Shown here in pieces: positions 1 through 12,236 of a stretch of 64,000 nt of DNA. The position numbers were made by a program, and so were the translations under genes. The notes below the pieces were generated by a model, which was not told the origin of the DNA, did not search any database, and saw only the letters and a program-made list of their open reading frames with translations. Source of the DNA: Sorex araneus (Eukaryota; Chordata; Mammalia; Eulipotyphla; Soricidae); assembly GCF_027595985.1 (NCBI RefSeq), contig NC_073311.1, positions 51,313,292 to 51,377,291 of the forward strand, read 5' to 3'. Within the stretch, counting starts at the first letter, position 1; every line of letters begins with the position of its first letter.

Positions 1-41
1 ATTTCATCCTTATCTATTTCACCTTTGAGAGATTGTCTCCC

Positions 42-48
42 ATGGCAG
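42..48 (+). CDS. KLRD1: KLRD1 coding exon 1 (start codon)
   Basis: ATG GCA G followed by a GTATGT donor. The split codon joins exon 2 to give M-A-A-F-R-T-T, parallel to the CD94 N terminus. G at +4 favours initiation. The 5' UTR part of the exon runs left towards the window edge. Confidence 0.85.
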
Positions 49-3000
49 GTATGTGTGGATCAAGCTATAAAATTAAAAAATTGAATAGTGAGTAATATAA
101 CCACTAATTTGATTAACTTTGGAGCAGGGATTTTGGAAATAAGTGGTCTTTATTATTTTTTAAAAGAATTTTACCTGATATCAGAATTTTCCACTTTTTA
201 TCTTTCTGATACTCTATAGATATTATTTTGTGAAGTTTTCCCAACAGTTTTAAAATATGGTTTCTGATAGGCACAGTCCTATATCCTGACTAGAAACGTA
301 TTTACCAGGTTCAGCTTTGAGAAACATTAGAGCATAAAAATACAGAACTATTATAACAATGATTCAAAGTGTACTTCATATTTTCATTTACAGTTTGTTG
401 CGACTTCCCAAAGTCACTCAGGTTCACTTTTGACATAGTGAGCTGTTGTTAATGAAATACTTTCTGGGAGTGCGCTGCGTTTTAATGCAGAGTACTCTGT
501 CTTTCGGGATTAGAGGGAGCTCTGATAGCTGTGCCTGTAGGACACAGGCCCCTCCAGAGACACTCGACCTGGAAGAGTAGACTGGACTGTTCAATATTCT
601 GACCCAGCCATGTGGAGCTGCCCGGGTCCCGCAGTGTTGGAGCCCCCAGACCCAGTGTTGCTGGGAGAAGGGAATCTGCTACTAGTGGTCAAACCTGGGG
701 CCTCACACTTGCTTGCAATAAGCAGTATCTGTGAGCAATCAATCTTGGATATGAGAAAATGTGATGCTCTTATGAAAACAATAGTTGCTTAATGGGTAGA
801 GATGTGGCTCAAGGGTGGAGGGCAAGACTTGTCTGCGCAACGTTCTTATTCAAACTCAGTCCTTCAGGGGAAAGCCAGCCAACACCACTCACTGAGTGTT
901 AGATCCACACGCTAGGAGTGGTTTTGGGTCCCGGGAACATTTGGTGTGTTTTCTATAAAAATGGTCCCGTATGGGTCAAAAGTCATTTTAATATTAAAAT
1001 ATTATAGATCACGAGATGCGACATTCTTGGGGAACTTCTTATCACACCAAGCCCAGGGTGTCCCAAGTCTACTCATTTCCATGTGACCTCCAGGTTGTTG
1101 AGAGGAGCCAGAGCTCTCTCAGATAGGGAATGCATTACAGTTAGGAGAAGGGAAATCTCCGGAAGTATTATTTTGACAATGAGAAATCATAGTAAATCAA
1201 AGACTCTGAGTCTAAAAAACTTACTTCATTTCTCACTGGAATCTTTATAAGCATTAATATTTTGAAGAAACAATATTTGTAATGGATCCTTAGTTTTCTT
1301 ATGTACATTCTTCCTGTGACTTTTGTATAAAATTGAAAAAAATCAACCTCAGTTATGTAAGGGCATAAATAAAATTTGTTGACCTTTCTACCCAAGATCT
1401 AATTTTCTTTTCCAAAATTTAAATAAATAGTATAGCCAAGAAATTGTACCTGGATGATAGTAAAGAAGTAAAAGTATAGATGATCTCCCTGAAGAATAAG
1501 AAGTATGTCATGTAGATATATTGGCATTTGTGATCAGAGAAAGCACAGCACTACTTGTACATTATATGAGATTTGCCTTACACTGGCCGTGTTGGGATTG
1601 ATTCCTGGCACCACATGTGATCCTCAGAGAAGCATCTCTGCGCAATCTATACGTGGTCCCCAAAGGGGAAGATTGGAATTAGGGAAAGTTACTAAGTCGA
1701 TAGCTGTTCATCTGGGTGGGTCTATAAATCCACAAAATGATTGATTCGTTTTTCATTTTTTTGTGATTTTTAAGAACTACAACTCCCATGCTTTACTTTT
1801 AAAGTGTTTCCTTTCTTTTCTTTCTCTCCAGCCTTTCGGACCACTCAGTGGAGGTGGATCTCTGGAATCTTAGGAATATTGTGCCTTTTCCTGATGATAC
1901 TTTTAGGAATTTTGTTGAATAAGCGTAAGGATTTTTAATTTTGAAATGTATAAAATTCTGATAAAGTCATTTAATTTTAGATTTTATTTTATTGATGTGT
2001 AATATATTTTCATAAATTAATTATTTTTAATGATTTTTTGCAGCATATTTGAATCAAAGTATTACGCCAACCCCCTCGCCAGGATTGCAGGAAGGTAGGA
2101 TTCAAACTTTGGAAAACATTGTTAGAAAAAAAACAGTTCATTTCACATTTTTGTCACAGAGAATTCTGATTTCACATTGCAATGCAAGTGGATCTAAAAA
2201 GGACAGATTTCATAGTTGTCTAATATAAAAATTTATAAACTGCATTGAATATTCACATTTAATATATATTAATATAACATATATTTAATTTGTTGAGTGA
2301 GAATGCAGTGACATAACTTTTCCTTTCTGGGTATTCGTGTTTTAATGACTGATCAAAACCAAATTACATTCAATATTAGTTAATTCAAATTATTGCCCTG
2401 TGGTTTCTCAGAGTCCATTACTCATATTTGCTTTCTTTTGAATATGCTTCCTTCATGATTTTCACTGTAGTAAAAAGACTCCTGATATATTTATTCAGTG
2501 AAATCAAGCTCAAAACCCCAATTTTTTAATGTATTTTTCTAAATAGCTTCTATGTTGCCTACATTGTCTTACTGTCTCTTGTGATCATAGGTTGCTTTGT
2601 TTAAAACTATTTCCTTTTTTTGTAGCTTTTGGGAATATAAAAGGTTTGTGTAACTTTGTATAAGATAAAAGCATGGAATGTGCTGACATGATAAACTTTG
2701 GTAATATGAGATAATGTCATTAGCTTTAATCATGTCATCGAGTTATCATTTATTTATATAGTGAAAAATTAAAGCTCTGTGGTACAGGCTCCGGTGCCAT
2801 GACGTACATGACTAAGAAAAAAAATGTTTGTAGTACTATCAGTAATAAGCTGATAGAAATTCTGACTGTGCTTCATTCAATTCTGTTTTGAAAATAAACT
2901 ATCCTTTTTATAATACCAGGGTTATCCCTAAATGCCTTGCTCTTTATCCTTCAGGAAATATGCTTAAATATTTTTCTTCTTTAAATACCCCAAACAACAA

Positions 3001-6000
3001 AGCTAAGACCAGAGCAGTAGTATAGCGGGGAGGTTTCCCCTATCGCCGACCCGGTTTCAATCTCCGGCTCCCATATATTCCTCGTGCAGTCAGGAGTAAT
3101 TCCTAAGTGCAGAGCCAGGAGTAACCCCTGAGCATCACTGGGTATGACCCAAAAACCCAACAAAAAATTTAAATAATAAACAACAAAGCTCAAGTTTTGG
3201 TCACTTCCTAAAAAAAATATATTTCTAGATAATTCTCTCCTCATCTTAAACACCATTACTCTTATCTTTCTTATACCCTGCCTTGCAATATTTTAATATA
3301 CTCCATTATTGTGGCCAAAATGTCATCAGATGTTATTAGTAAATGATTTGGAAATTAGATAATTCAGATTAGAAGTTAGATATTTCTTATCTATCTTATA
3401 CCCTGCCTTAAATATTTTAATATACTCCATTATTGTGATCAATTGTCATCAAATGCTATTAATAAATGATTTGGAAATTAGACAATTAAGATTGGAAGTT
3501 AGATATTTATCTACGTATCCATCTACCTATTTATATATACATTAATTTGCCCTGAACAATGATGTCTGTAGAGTTCCAATATGATTTTTTTTTTTTTGGT
3601 TTGCCACTCTTGGCAGTTCTCAGGGGTTACTCTTATCTCTGCATCCAGAATCTCTCCTGGTGTCCTGAGGGGACTATATGGGATTCTGGGAATTGAACCC
3701 AAGTCGCCTGTGTGCAAGGCAACCACTCTACCTGTTACACTATCTCTTAGCCCCAAGAGATATCAGTAAAATTATCAGTAAATGCTTTTCAAAATGGTCA
3801 ATAGCCCTGAAAAATCGGAATCTCTTAATTCATCAGTGATGTCTTTTCTCTTAGATCATTCTGACAGCTGCTGTTTTTGTCCGGAAGGGTGGCTTGGACA
3901 TCAATGCAAATGTTACTTTTTTTCCATTGAGCAAAAGAGCTGGGAAGCGAGTAGGAACTTCTGTGAATCCAAGAATTCCAGCCTCCTTCAGTTGCACAGC
4001 AAAGATGAACTGGCATGTACTTAATTCTATTTTTCTACATTTTCTGGCTGAGGAAAATATACTATCTATATAAACTGAATAATGTGATTCACTTTTTATA
4101 ATGGATAGTCATTTTGAATAATGACTTACAAATTTTCTTTGCTTCAAAACAATAATTATAAAACCTACATAGCATTTATTCAAAGATGTGTATTACAGAA
4201 ACAAAAAATCAAGACATGTTCAATATAGTAGGAGAGAATTTTCAGAGAATTTAAGAAGATCTAAAAGATAAAGGTCTCTTTTTTCTTTTTTTCTTTTTTT
4301 TTTTTTTGGTTTTTCGATCACACCCAGCGATGCACAGGGGTTACTCCTGGCTTATGCACTCAGGAATTACTCCTGGCGGTGCTCAGGGGACCATATGGGA
4401 TGTTGGGAATCGAACCTGGGTTGGTCGCATGCAAGGAAAACACCCTACCCGCTGTGCTATCGCACCAGCCCCCAAAAGGTCATTATTTTTTTATTTAAAT
4501 ACCAACTAAACAAGTTTGTGATTCTAGTTTACAATTGAATGTATAAGTAGCTATGTCTATTTTGGGTATATTTTAGAAAAGGAATGGGAACTGAGTTCAT
4601 GAAAATCCCAGTTCCTTGTGTTGTAGTACTTTCCAAGCAGTGCTCATGGGAGCTGAGCCATTATTCGTGATGCTCAGGCCCGCTGTGCGGACATCAACCC
4701 TGCCATAAAAGTCTGTCGGTTCAGTGCTCGGGCTGGCCCTTTGGTTCTGAGAGGGACGACACATGATGCCTGAGATTAAACTTTGAGACCAGTGCACAAA
4801 AGGCACGTGCTAAAGTATATTTTATTAAATAATATAGGTCTTATTATTTTATACTTAAAGTGCTGCTACTCTATGTCCAGTTTAAAGCTATTTCTTCAAC
4901 TCCCCAAACCCAATTCTTAAGGAAACAAACAAACAAAAAATTCCACCACTTGCCCAAGAATTCAGGATACTGCTGATTTGAGATCCAGTTTGCTGATCCA
5001 TGAAAGAAGTGACCCATGAAAATATTGATTCCCTTTTAAATAGTTTTGATTCCTGTGGAAATAATATTTTGTGATATATTTTCACTATAAATCACTGAGC
5101 CAGATCAGAAGAAAATGAGAGAGCCAGTGAGCGATACTTTCAAAAGTCAGATGCAAAAAAATGATTTTCGTCTGCAGGTTGGAGAGGCAGACTCAGATTT
5201 CGGATGATGACTTTCTTAAATCTATGTTTTCCCACCGCGTTCATTCAGTTTAGGTCTCTATTCCTGACTTTGTTTCCAAGCAGGGTTTTGTCCGGCGCAG
5301 TCGGTACTTTTACTGGATTGGAATTTCTTACAATAAGGATCGCGGTGCCTGGTTTTGGCTGAATGGCTCTGCCTTCTCCCCCGCTCTGTAAGTTTCTGGC
5401 AGCTCAGGCCTTTTCTATTCTTGATGCGTTTATCCTTAGAGCTCCACATAGAAAGTGATACTGTGGAATATGTTCAAAAATTACCTGCTTGGGGCCTGAG
5501 AATTTAAAAAAAATAGCAGTTTTACCCACATCCTTAAAATTACAAGTTCATGCTCAGGTGTCATTAAATCTGTGAAGCTGTGGTCATAAAATCTTTCTAC
5601 ACCTGCTTTCATGTTGCCTCAGTGCAGACTCTGCTTATGGATGCCCATGTCCAACTGTGATATATTGTCCAACTGTCAGCCTCACAGATGATGTTATAGA
5701 ACCAGGAGCCATTGCTTTATTTATTCTGCTGGATTCCAGTACTCTTAGAACTCTCCATATTTCAAATATTCTTGGTAATTTTTTATATTTGCAATCATTG
5801 ACTTTTCATTTCCATTCTTTGTTATGGTATTTGCGACAAAACAAACTTGATTTTATACTTGATTTTTAGACTAGATTAGCTAATGTACCTTTAACAAAAT
5901 AGAGGTAACAGATATTATTTATTTAAATGCAAAAATAAAATCTCTGACCTCAGTGATACTGATTACTGAAGTAATCACAAAGCTGTCACAAGATTGTATT

Positions 6001-6274
6001 CTGAAACTGAAAACTTTGGCTAAAGAATGAAAAAGAATTATGATCAATATATCAGTATTTTTTAAATCCTTTGGAAACCTTTCAATGTAATGAGAACCCC
6101 TGAATATTTTTATTTCTTTTAATCATCTGTTAACATTTGATTTTTTATTACAGATTTAAAGAGCCTCAAGCTTTCAACACAAAGAAATGCATAACGTATA
6201 AACCAGGTGAAGGATTTTTGGATGATTCCTGTGAGAAGAAAAATAGTTACATCTGCAAACAACAGCTTAATTAG
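42..6274 (+). CDS. KLRD1: KLRD1 (CD94), complete six-exon gene
   Basis: Type II membrane C-type-lectin-like receptor. In the family it disulfide-pairs with NKG2 proteins on NK and T cells to read non-classical MHC class I. Coding exons 42-48, 1832-1924, 2044-2094, 3855-4012, 5284-5387 and 6154-6274 sum to 534 nt (177 aa plus stop; human CD94 is 179 aa). Order of parts: cytoplasmic tail of about 10 residues with no ITIM, membrane segment about residues 11-31, short Pro/Thr stalk, then a lectin-like domain with FYWIG, NGSAF, FNTKKC and YICKQQLN motifs that match CD94 nearly residue for residue. Splice phases agree at every junction. The donor of exon 4 is GC rather than GT (see findings). It is the leftmost gene; the promoter lies outside the window. 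Identity is very secure. Confidence 0.95.
49..1831 (+). other. KLRD1 intron 1
   Basis: Non-coding. A moderately GC-rich stretch at 450-950 holds short open frames with no family resemblance. A strongly decayed SOR-like SINE can be traced at about 1540-1650 (CTTACACTGGCC, ATTCCTGGCACCACA). Confidence 0.5.
1832..1924 (+). CDS. KLRD1: KLRD1 exon 2, transmembrane segment
   Basis: Flanked by a pyrimidine-rich acceptor ending CCAG and a GTAAGG donor. Encodes FRTTQWRW then a hydrophobic stretch (GILGILCLFLMILLGILL) without charge, as expected of CD94, which relies on its NKG2 partner for adaptor binding. Confidence 0.92.
2044..2094 (+). CDS. KLRD1: KLRD1 exon 3, stalk
   Basis: Short exon bounded by TGCAG and GTAGGA. 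Encodes a Pro/Thr/Ser-rich stalk (TPTPSPGLQE), in the place of the human stalk exon; phases match both neighbours. Confidence 0.85.
3006..3175 (+). repeat. SOR SINE (short form) in KLRD1 intron 3
   Basis: Decayed copy with GACCCGGTTTCAATC (tRNA B-box region), CAGAGCCAGGAGTAACCCCTGAGCA and a terminal A-rich part. Confidence 0.8.
3268..3512. repeat. Local tandem duplication, two units of about 123 bp
   Basis: Units 3268-3388 and 3389-3512 both start CTTATACCCTGCCTT and share GATTTGGAAATTAGA and GAAGTTAGATATTT. Lies in KLRD1 intron 3. Confidence 0.8.
3585..3754 (-). repeat. SOR SINE (short form), reversed
   Basis: Poly-T head, then reversed SINE body ending in CTTAGCCCC; 100 bases upstream of KLRD1 exon 4. 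Confidence 0.85.
3855..4012 (+). CDS. KLRD1: KLRD1 exon 4, first lectin-domain exon
   Basis: Acceptor CTCTTAG. Encodes DSCCFCPEGWLGHQCKCYFF through SSLLQLHSKDEL, the start of the CTLD, with the family cysteines. The exon must end after CTG at 4012 to stay in phase with exon 5, leaving GCATGT as donor. The nearest GT (4017) would shift the frame. Confidence 0.9.
4278..4473 (-). repeat. SOR SINE (short form), reversed
   Basis: Long T/C tract, GCACAGGGGTTACTCCTGGCTT and the tRNA-like head ending CACCAGCCCC. Flanked by a short AAAGGTC direct repeat (target site duplication). Confidence 0.9.
5284..5387 (+). CDS. KLRD1: KLRD1 exon 5, second lectin-domain exon
   Basis: Encodes GFVRRSRYFYWIGISY and WFWLNGSAFS. 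Acceptor CAG just before 5284; an alternative AG three bases earlier would add one Gln. Donor GTAAGT. Confidence 0.92.
6154..6274 (+). CDS. KLRD1: KLRD1 exon 6, last exon with stop
   Basis: Acceptor TTACAG. Encodes FKEPQAFNTKKC, then CEKKNSYICKQQLN and TAG. The 3' UTR follows. Confidence 0.95.
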
Positions 6275-6476
6275 GTTTTCTTGTGGTGAAAGGGTGGGAT
6301 GTAGGTCTACTGATACTAAGAATGTTACCTTGAATCTTATATTAATATCAATTATCTATTTCTAGAATATCTGTCTAGTGTTTCAAAATGTACCTCAAAA
6401 AAGTTAAAATTATGTGTTTGTAAACTTATTAAATATGTAAAACTATACCTGGAATTATATAGCTTCAAGATAATTT

Positions 6477-6482
6477 AATAAA
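6477..6482 (+). promoter_or_regulatory. KLRD1: KLRD1 polyadenylation signal
   Basis: Canonical AATAAA about 200 bases after the stop codon, the first good hexamer in the 3' UTR. Confidence 0.6.
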
Positions 6483-9245
6483 TGTTTTGACGCAATACAT
6501 ACTTGAATAGCAAATTAAATGCTTTATACTTATCATTTATAAATCCCCTGTGGATAAAGTTAAAAAAAATAATTCACATAGAATACTAGATACCAATTTT
6601 ATGTAGTTCTTTTAATGCCTTAGTCAATTGGGCAGTCCATCTTCAGCTAACTTGATGGATGCTATTTTTGAATATTTATATGTGAATATATTTTAATTTG
6701 GATAATTTCACTATTATGTGTCTATTACTATAACTAGCTAAATACAAAAGTGCCCTATGGACTTCATGAACAGTAGAAGTAGTTCTCTCCCCTGGTTTAG
6801 AGAGCTCTCAGCATTGTTTCTTGAAATAATCTCTCTTCTCCCTTCTGGGACTTCCACTGTCCTTTCTTTATTCCCTTCTGGAGATTTAGAGCTCTCCAAG
6901 TGCTCTTCCATTTTTCTCCATCTCATTTCTCACTCATCTCTCACCTTCTGTCATTTCTATAATTAGCCTCATTAATTCTTTTGTCCACAACAACTGCCCT
7001 ATTTTCTATATATTTTTATGTATTTTATTTTCATAAAAGTAGTTCACAAGAGTTCATTACAGATAATATCCAAACACCAATCCCACCACCGAGCACCTTC
7101 CCATCACAATAAGAGGGAAGTGTGTGAAGGTTGTTGTATTTCATTCTGGAGCCATTTAAGCCCGAATATAAGAGAACACAAACAACTATGTTAAAACCAA
7201 ACAAATGTCTGCTACTTTTGATAAGTAAGTGAGATAGAGTGTAAGAGGTCTCAGGGCTGCAAATGTGGCCACACACTCTAGGAAATTCTGCAGCATTCTC
7301 TTCCAGGCGCTTTAGTTTATAGTTTCTGAGTCTTGGCCATTGATGAGATTATATGGTGCTGGGGGCAGTTTGTGGGTGTGACTGCCAAGCTACTGGGAAA
7401 CTGGGGAGCTGGGGGAGAGGAGGCCCAGTCCCGATCAGAGCAGGCTTGGAGATCTCAGTCACGGGTTCCCGCAAACCTGGATTTTTCTGCTAGTCTGCTA
7501 GTCTGCTCTTGGGAGAGGCTTGTCCGAGCGTGTGGAGAGTGGCCTTGAGCATGACGGTGGTTGGGTTCTGGAGGCTGCCGAGGTTCTGCTTGGGGTAGGG
7601 AGGAAACTCAACCCGGCCCTCTCTGAGGTGCCCTGGTGAAGACAGCCTGGCACAGGGTCAGGACGTTCTGTATATTTTCTATATTTTAGATAATCCTTTA
7701 CTTAACTAATTTATTTAATATTCATTAATTTATTTATATCAAGGATAATTTTTATATCATAGGTATCTAGCTAAAATATTTCTACAGCTACTTAATTTCC
7801 TCCTTTGGTCACGAGTTGCTTTTCTCTGCTTTCTTATGGCAGTTATTTTTAAGTATCTGTTAGATCACAATTTTGTGTTTAAGTTTAATTGCTCTATTTT
7901 AAAGCTTCCCTTTTTTTCTGATGCTTTGTTTCCCTACTTTTTCAAATCATTAGTGTACTTTTCCTGTGTACTTTTTGATCTATAAACAATTCGGTTCCTT
8001 TCTTCTTATATCCAGTAGATGGTGCTAATGATGTGACTTTAGTTTTAGATCTTTATCAGTGAGTGGGAAAAGGAAGTGAGAATATTGTCTGTCTTGTCTA
8101 TCTTCCCTGTTAATCTTGTCCAGGCCTAACCCAATATGCAAAGCCTTTATTGATAATATCTCCTTTCCCCACCCAACCACCCTCACCCCCTTTCTTACTC
8201 TCTCAGGCCTACCCAACAATGTCATCTGTAGAAAAAAATTTCAGCCTGTGTCTTTCTGTTCTTTGTCATGAGAATAAGAATTCTAGCTAAGTTGTAATTG
8301 TGTCAGTTGTAACTTAAAAGGAGGAAATGCTAATAATAATTCACGGTGTTGCACTGTTGACATCATGCCTCTAGTTTTCATATTATTACTGCAATGGCAT
8401 ATATTTCAGAACATTTTATAGATTTCAGGTGTACAACAATATAATTGGTATTTATCATACCATGTAATGATGACCATCTAGTTTCCATTCTCTGACATAC
8501 TAGTGATCCATATACCAACTTACCAATGCTCCATTTTCTCATCCCAGCTGGTAACCACCATTGGTTTGGTTCTGTGTCTAAATGTTTGGGGTTTTATGTT
8601 GTTGTTAATTTATTTGTTTCCATTGTGGGAAATGGTGCTCACAGATGATACCCAGGGGACCTTGGTACCATGCTCATTGAATCAAAGCCCTGTTGGCAGG
8701 CCTGGGCATGGTTATAATGTTGCTCAGGCCCTGTGGTACCATTGTCCGTCAGTACCACACTGGGTAGTTCTCAGGTGCTATGTGAAGTCAGGACTGAATC
8801 AATGATTCCACGAGTGTACTCCAGTGCTTTGACCCATACACCTGGTTCTAGTTTTGTTTTTTGCCTTCTATATATAGGTGGGGGTAGACTACATTTATAT
8901 TTTTCTATCTGCAATTTTACTTGGCACAATATTCTAAGGCCCAGAAATGTTGATTCACATAAAAAGATTTTACACATGATAACCTTTCAGCATCTGTATT
9001 GCAAACCATAAAGCAGTAACCATTAAATGAGAGAGAGAAAGAGGAAAAGAGAAGAAAGCTGCCTGCTATAGAGGCAGACTGGGGGGTGTGTGGCTTGCGG
9101 GGTGGGAATGAAACTGGGGACATTGGTGCTGGGAATTTACACTGGTAGAAGGATGAGTATTGGGACATTATATGACTGAAACCGAATCATGAACAGCTCT
9201 GTAATGCTCTATCTCACAGTGATTCAATAAAAATAAAAATTATGT
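6483..9245. other. Intergenic block, L1 fragments and unassigned AT-rich DNA
   Basis: No gene seen. 6980-7280 is a reversed L1 3'-end fragment (CCAACACCAATCCCACCACC-type). 7285-7670 is a mosaic repeat also found at four other places in the window. 8340-8560 resembles the reversed 3' end of an old L1. 8990-9245 is a forward L1 3' end finishing GTGATTCAATAAAAATAAAAA. The rest is AT-rich with no recognisable content. Confidence 0.6.
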
Positions 9246-9267
9246 TAAAAATATTTTATTCACATTG

Positions 9268-9524
9268 CACTGTAGCACTGTCATCCCATTGTTCATCGAT
9301 TTGCTTGAGCAGGCACCAGTAATGTCTCCATTGTGAGACATTATTGTTACTGTTTTGGGAAAACATTATTGTTACTGTTTTGGGAATATGCCACTGGTAG
9401 CTTGCCAGGCTGTGATACTTTCACTCGGTAGCTTGCTGGACTCTCCGAGAGGGACAGAGAGATCGAACTCAGGTCAGCGTAGTGCAAGGAAAACCTCCTA
9501 CCTGCTGGACTATTGCTCCATACC
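9268..9524 (-). repeat. SOR SINE (long form), reversed, with internal 23-bp duplication
   Basis: Reads from the RTE-like tail (GCACTGTAGCACTGTCATCC) back to the tRNA head. The segment ACATTATTGTTACTGTTTTG is present twice in tandem. ATTCACATT flanks both ends as a target site duplication. Confidence 0.88.
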
Positions 9525-10129
9525 ATTCACATTAGAGAAAAATATATTCCTTCATATGGAAAACTACTATATTGATCAAATGAATTACCTCTCACCTTCT
9601 TTATACCTTCATATTTGTAGGTAGATTTGTAGATTTGTGACTAAATCTTTGAAATAATGTTGCAATTAAAATATGATTCCTTTTCATTTTAAGATTTGAC
9701 ATATAAAATGACAATTTGATGAAAATCATAAACATGTAAGAAAAGAATAAGGATCAGAACTCTTAGGCAGCAAAGTGCACACAATGAACGCGCATAGGAA
9801 TCCATCGACTTGGATGGATGAAGATATTAATCAGAGCTTGCCCCAGCACTAACCAGCTGCTTACATTCTCAGATGGTGACTTCTGAGCATTCTTAGTGAG
9901 TATTTTTAATGAGGTTAAAGAAATGATAGTACACACCTGCAATAAAGAAAATGGATGAGAACAGACATGAGAAAACCAATCAGAAGTTAGAGAACCAAAT
10001 AGAATAACTGGTGAAATGAAAACTTATTGAAAGAACTGAGTGGCAGAGTGACAAAATCAGAGGAATTGATTAAGGGTTTGAAAACAAGATGCAGAAATCA
10101 TTTAATAAAAAACAGAAAACTAAAAATAG

Positions 10130-10480
10130 TGTAATGCCTCTCACCTTATTTTTTCCAAGGATTGATTTAGCTATTCATGGGGCTTTATTTTTCCATTTGC
10201 ATTTCAGGAGTGTTTTAACTATTTCTTTGAAAAATTTAATGGGTATCATAAAGATTGCATTGAATCTGTATAACGCGTTGGGGCATATTGCCATTTTGAC
10301 AATGTTATTCCTCCCAATCAATGAGCAGGGAATTTATCTCCATTTCTTCATGCCCTCTTTTATTTCTTGAAGTAATGATCTTTTTAGTTTTCTTTGTCTA
10401 GGTCTTTCACCTCTTTAGCTAAGCTGATTCTGAGTTACTGAGATATCTGATGCATAATTGTGAAAGGAATTTTATTTTTA
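10130..10480 (-). mobile_element. L1 ORF2 fragment (reverse strand)
   Basis: Reversed text of the conserved ORF2 stretch, including GCATTGAATCTGTATAACGC and GGGGCATATTGCCATTTTGA, with several frame breaks. Dead fragment. Confidence 0.75.
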
Positions 10481-10502
10481 AAATCTCATTCAATTAATTC
10501 CA

Positions 10503-11690
10503 GTCGTCACATGACATTCTGGAGGGTGGCACTGAAGAGTTTCGGTGAAATGGTATCGCGCTGTCGAACCTCTCTCTTAACGTCGATGATCACTTCCTTG
10601 CAGAATGGTGAGATCCTGGTGGTGAATCTGTAATAAAACTCATGGAGGATCTTGATGCACTGAGTTTGAACACCCTGTTTGGCTAGGGCTTCAATGACCA
10701 CTTGTCTCAACAGAATCAAAGGCCTTCTTTAAATCAATGAACATTAGACACAGTGACATTTTGGACTTCCTAGACATCTCATGAAGCCTGGTCACCGTGT
10801 GGATATAGTTGATTCATCCTTCACTGCCATGCTCGATCACGTCATGCAACGATTGGAATGGAAAGGTTGGAAGGAATGGGAGTGAAGATAGACGGTCGGC
10901 AACTATACCACCTCCACTTCACTGATGACATTGTTCTAGTAACAGCAAACATTAGCCAAGCGGCACGAATGCTGGCCGACTTCGACTGTGAGTGTGGAAA
11001 GGTCGGACTGCAGTTGAATCTCAGGAAGATAATGTTAATGACAGACTAGTTCCTGATGTTCCATTTCCTCTCAATGGAACGAACATCTCTGAATGCAGCA
11101 ATTATGTGTACCTAAGTCGAGAACTCAACATGACGAATGACCTTGGCACCTGAGCTATGCAGGAGAAAGACAGCGGCATGGAACGCCTTCAAGAGCGTCA
11201 AAGAAATAGCTAAGAGGATGAAGAATCTTTGGCTCCAGGCACATCTCTTCAATTCCACCTTTCTTCCTGCACTAATATATGCCTCAGAGACTGGGCCCTA
11301 TGAAAACAGGGTGAGAATGCCATTCGGGTCTCCCAAAGAGGAATCGAAAGAGCTATGCTTGGAATATCACGGTTCACTCAAGTGAGAGAAGGAATCCGGA
11401 GTTCCGACCTCCGTAGACGATCGACAATCAGGGACACTATCTAATTTGTCAAGGAGTCAAAAATCAGATGGGCTGGGCATGTAATGCAATTTAAAGATGA
11501 CTGCTGAACTAGAGCCATCAGCGACTGCATTCCACAGGACATCAAAAGAACCCATGGCTGTCCACCTACAAGATGGTCCGACTTTTTCGTCAAGACCCTG
11601 AATGAACGGTTTGAGGCTCTTCATGTTCCTGGAGCAAGCAGATGCCATTGGGTTACACTAGCACGTGACAGGAATGAATGGAGACCCCCC
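10503..11690 (+). mobile_element. RTE-clade LINE, 5'-inverted and degenerate (RTE1_Sar type)
   Basis: Reverse-transcriptase region. On the - strand 10503-10740 encodes QVVIEALAKQGVQTQ and SPKLFSATLQNVM. Immediately after, on the + strand from about 10840, the same protein continues with RLEW, then GVKIDGRQLYHL, the catalytic box FTDDIVLV (usual family form FADDIVL) and QLNLRK, down to the C-terminal ASETGP, RWAGHVM and LARDRNEWR region. The inversion point falls at NVM/VMQRLEW, so the element looks like a twin-primed insertion. Multiple frameshifts make it non-functional. The family is the RTE element reported in common shrew and thought to have moved between shrew and parasitic nematodes. 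Confidence 0.8.
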
Positions 11691-12236
11691 GTGACATTGA
11701 AATTAGAGGCATCTTCAAAGATGAAACACCACTGACTAAGCAAGTGGGAACAAAGATAAACATATGGGACTACATTAAACTAAGAAGCTTCTGCACCTAC
11801 AAAGAAATGGTGACCAAGATACAGTCTGCGGAATGGGAAAAGTTATTTACTCCATACCCATCTGATAAAAGGTTAATGTCAAAGATATGTATTACACTGA
11901 TAGAACTTTACAAGAAAAAAAAACATCGAACCCCATCAAAAAATGGGGAGAAGAAATAACAGAAGAAGAAAAGCATCATAGGTGCTTCTGGAGAAGCTGA
12001 AAGGTGAGATCAACGAAGAAGTACTAGCCAAAAATAATATAAATAAGAATTTTCCAGAGTCAAAGATTGCAGGCACTCCTATTTAAAAAGTTCAAAGAGT
12101 CTCAGTTAAAATTAACCCAAAGATAAAGATTCCATACAATATTTAATCAAAATGACTAAAATCAGAGACAGAATTCTGAAATCAGGAAGATCAAAGAAGG
12201 AATTTATAAACAAAGGATTTCCCATAGCTTTAAAGT
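11691..12236 (+). mobile_element. L1 ORF2 fragment
   Basis: A 93-codon frame (11678-11959) contains INIWDYIKLRSFCTYKEM and EWEKLFTPYPSDKRLMSK, the conserved L1 ORF2 segment just before the C-terminal zinc-knuckle part. The remainder is decayed L1-like DNA. Confidence 0.75.

Noticed and set aside
4013-4024. KLRD1 as a pseudogene because of the missing GT donor and an in-frame stop after DELACT
   Set aside because: All other exons are intact and a GC donor at the expected phase restores the full protein; kept as a gene with a flagged splice site.
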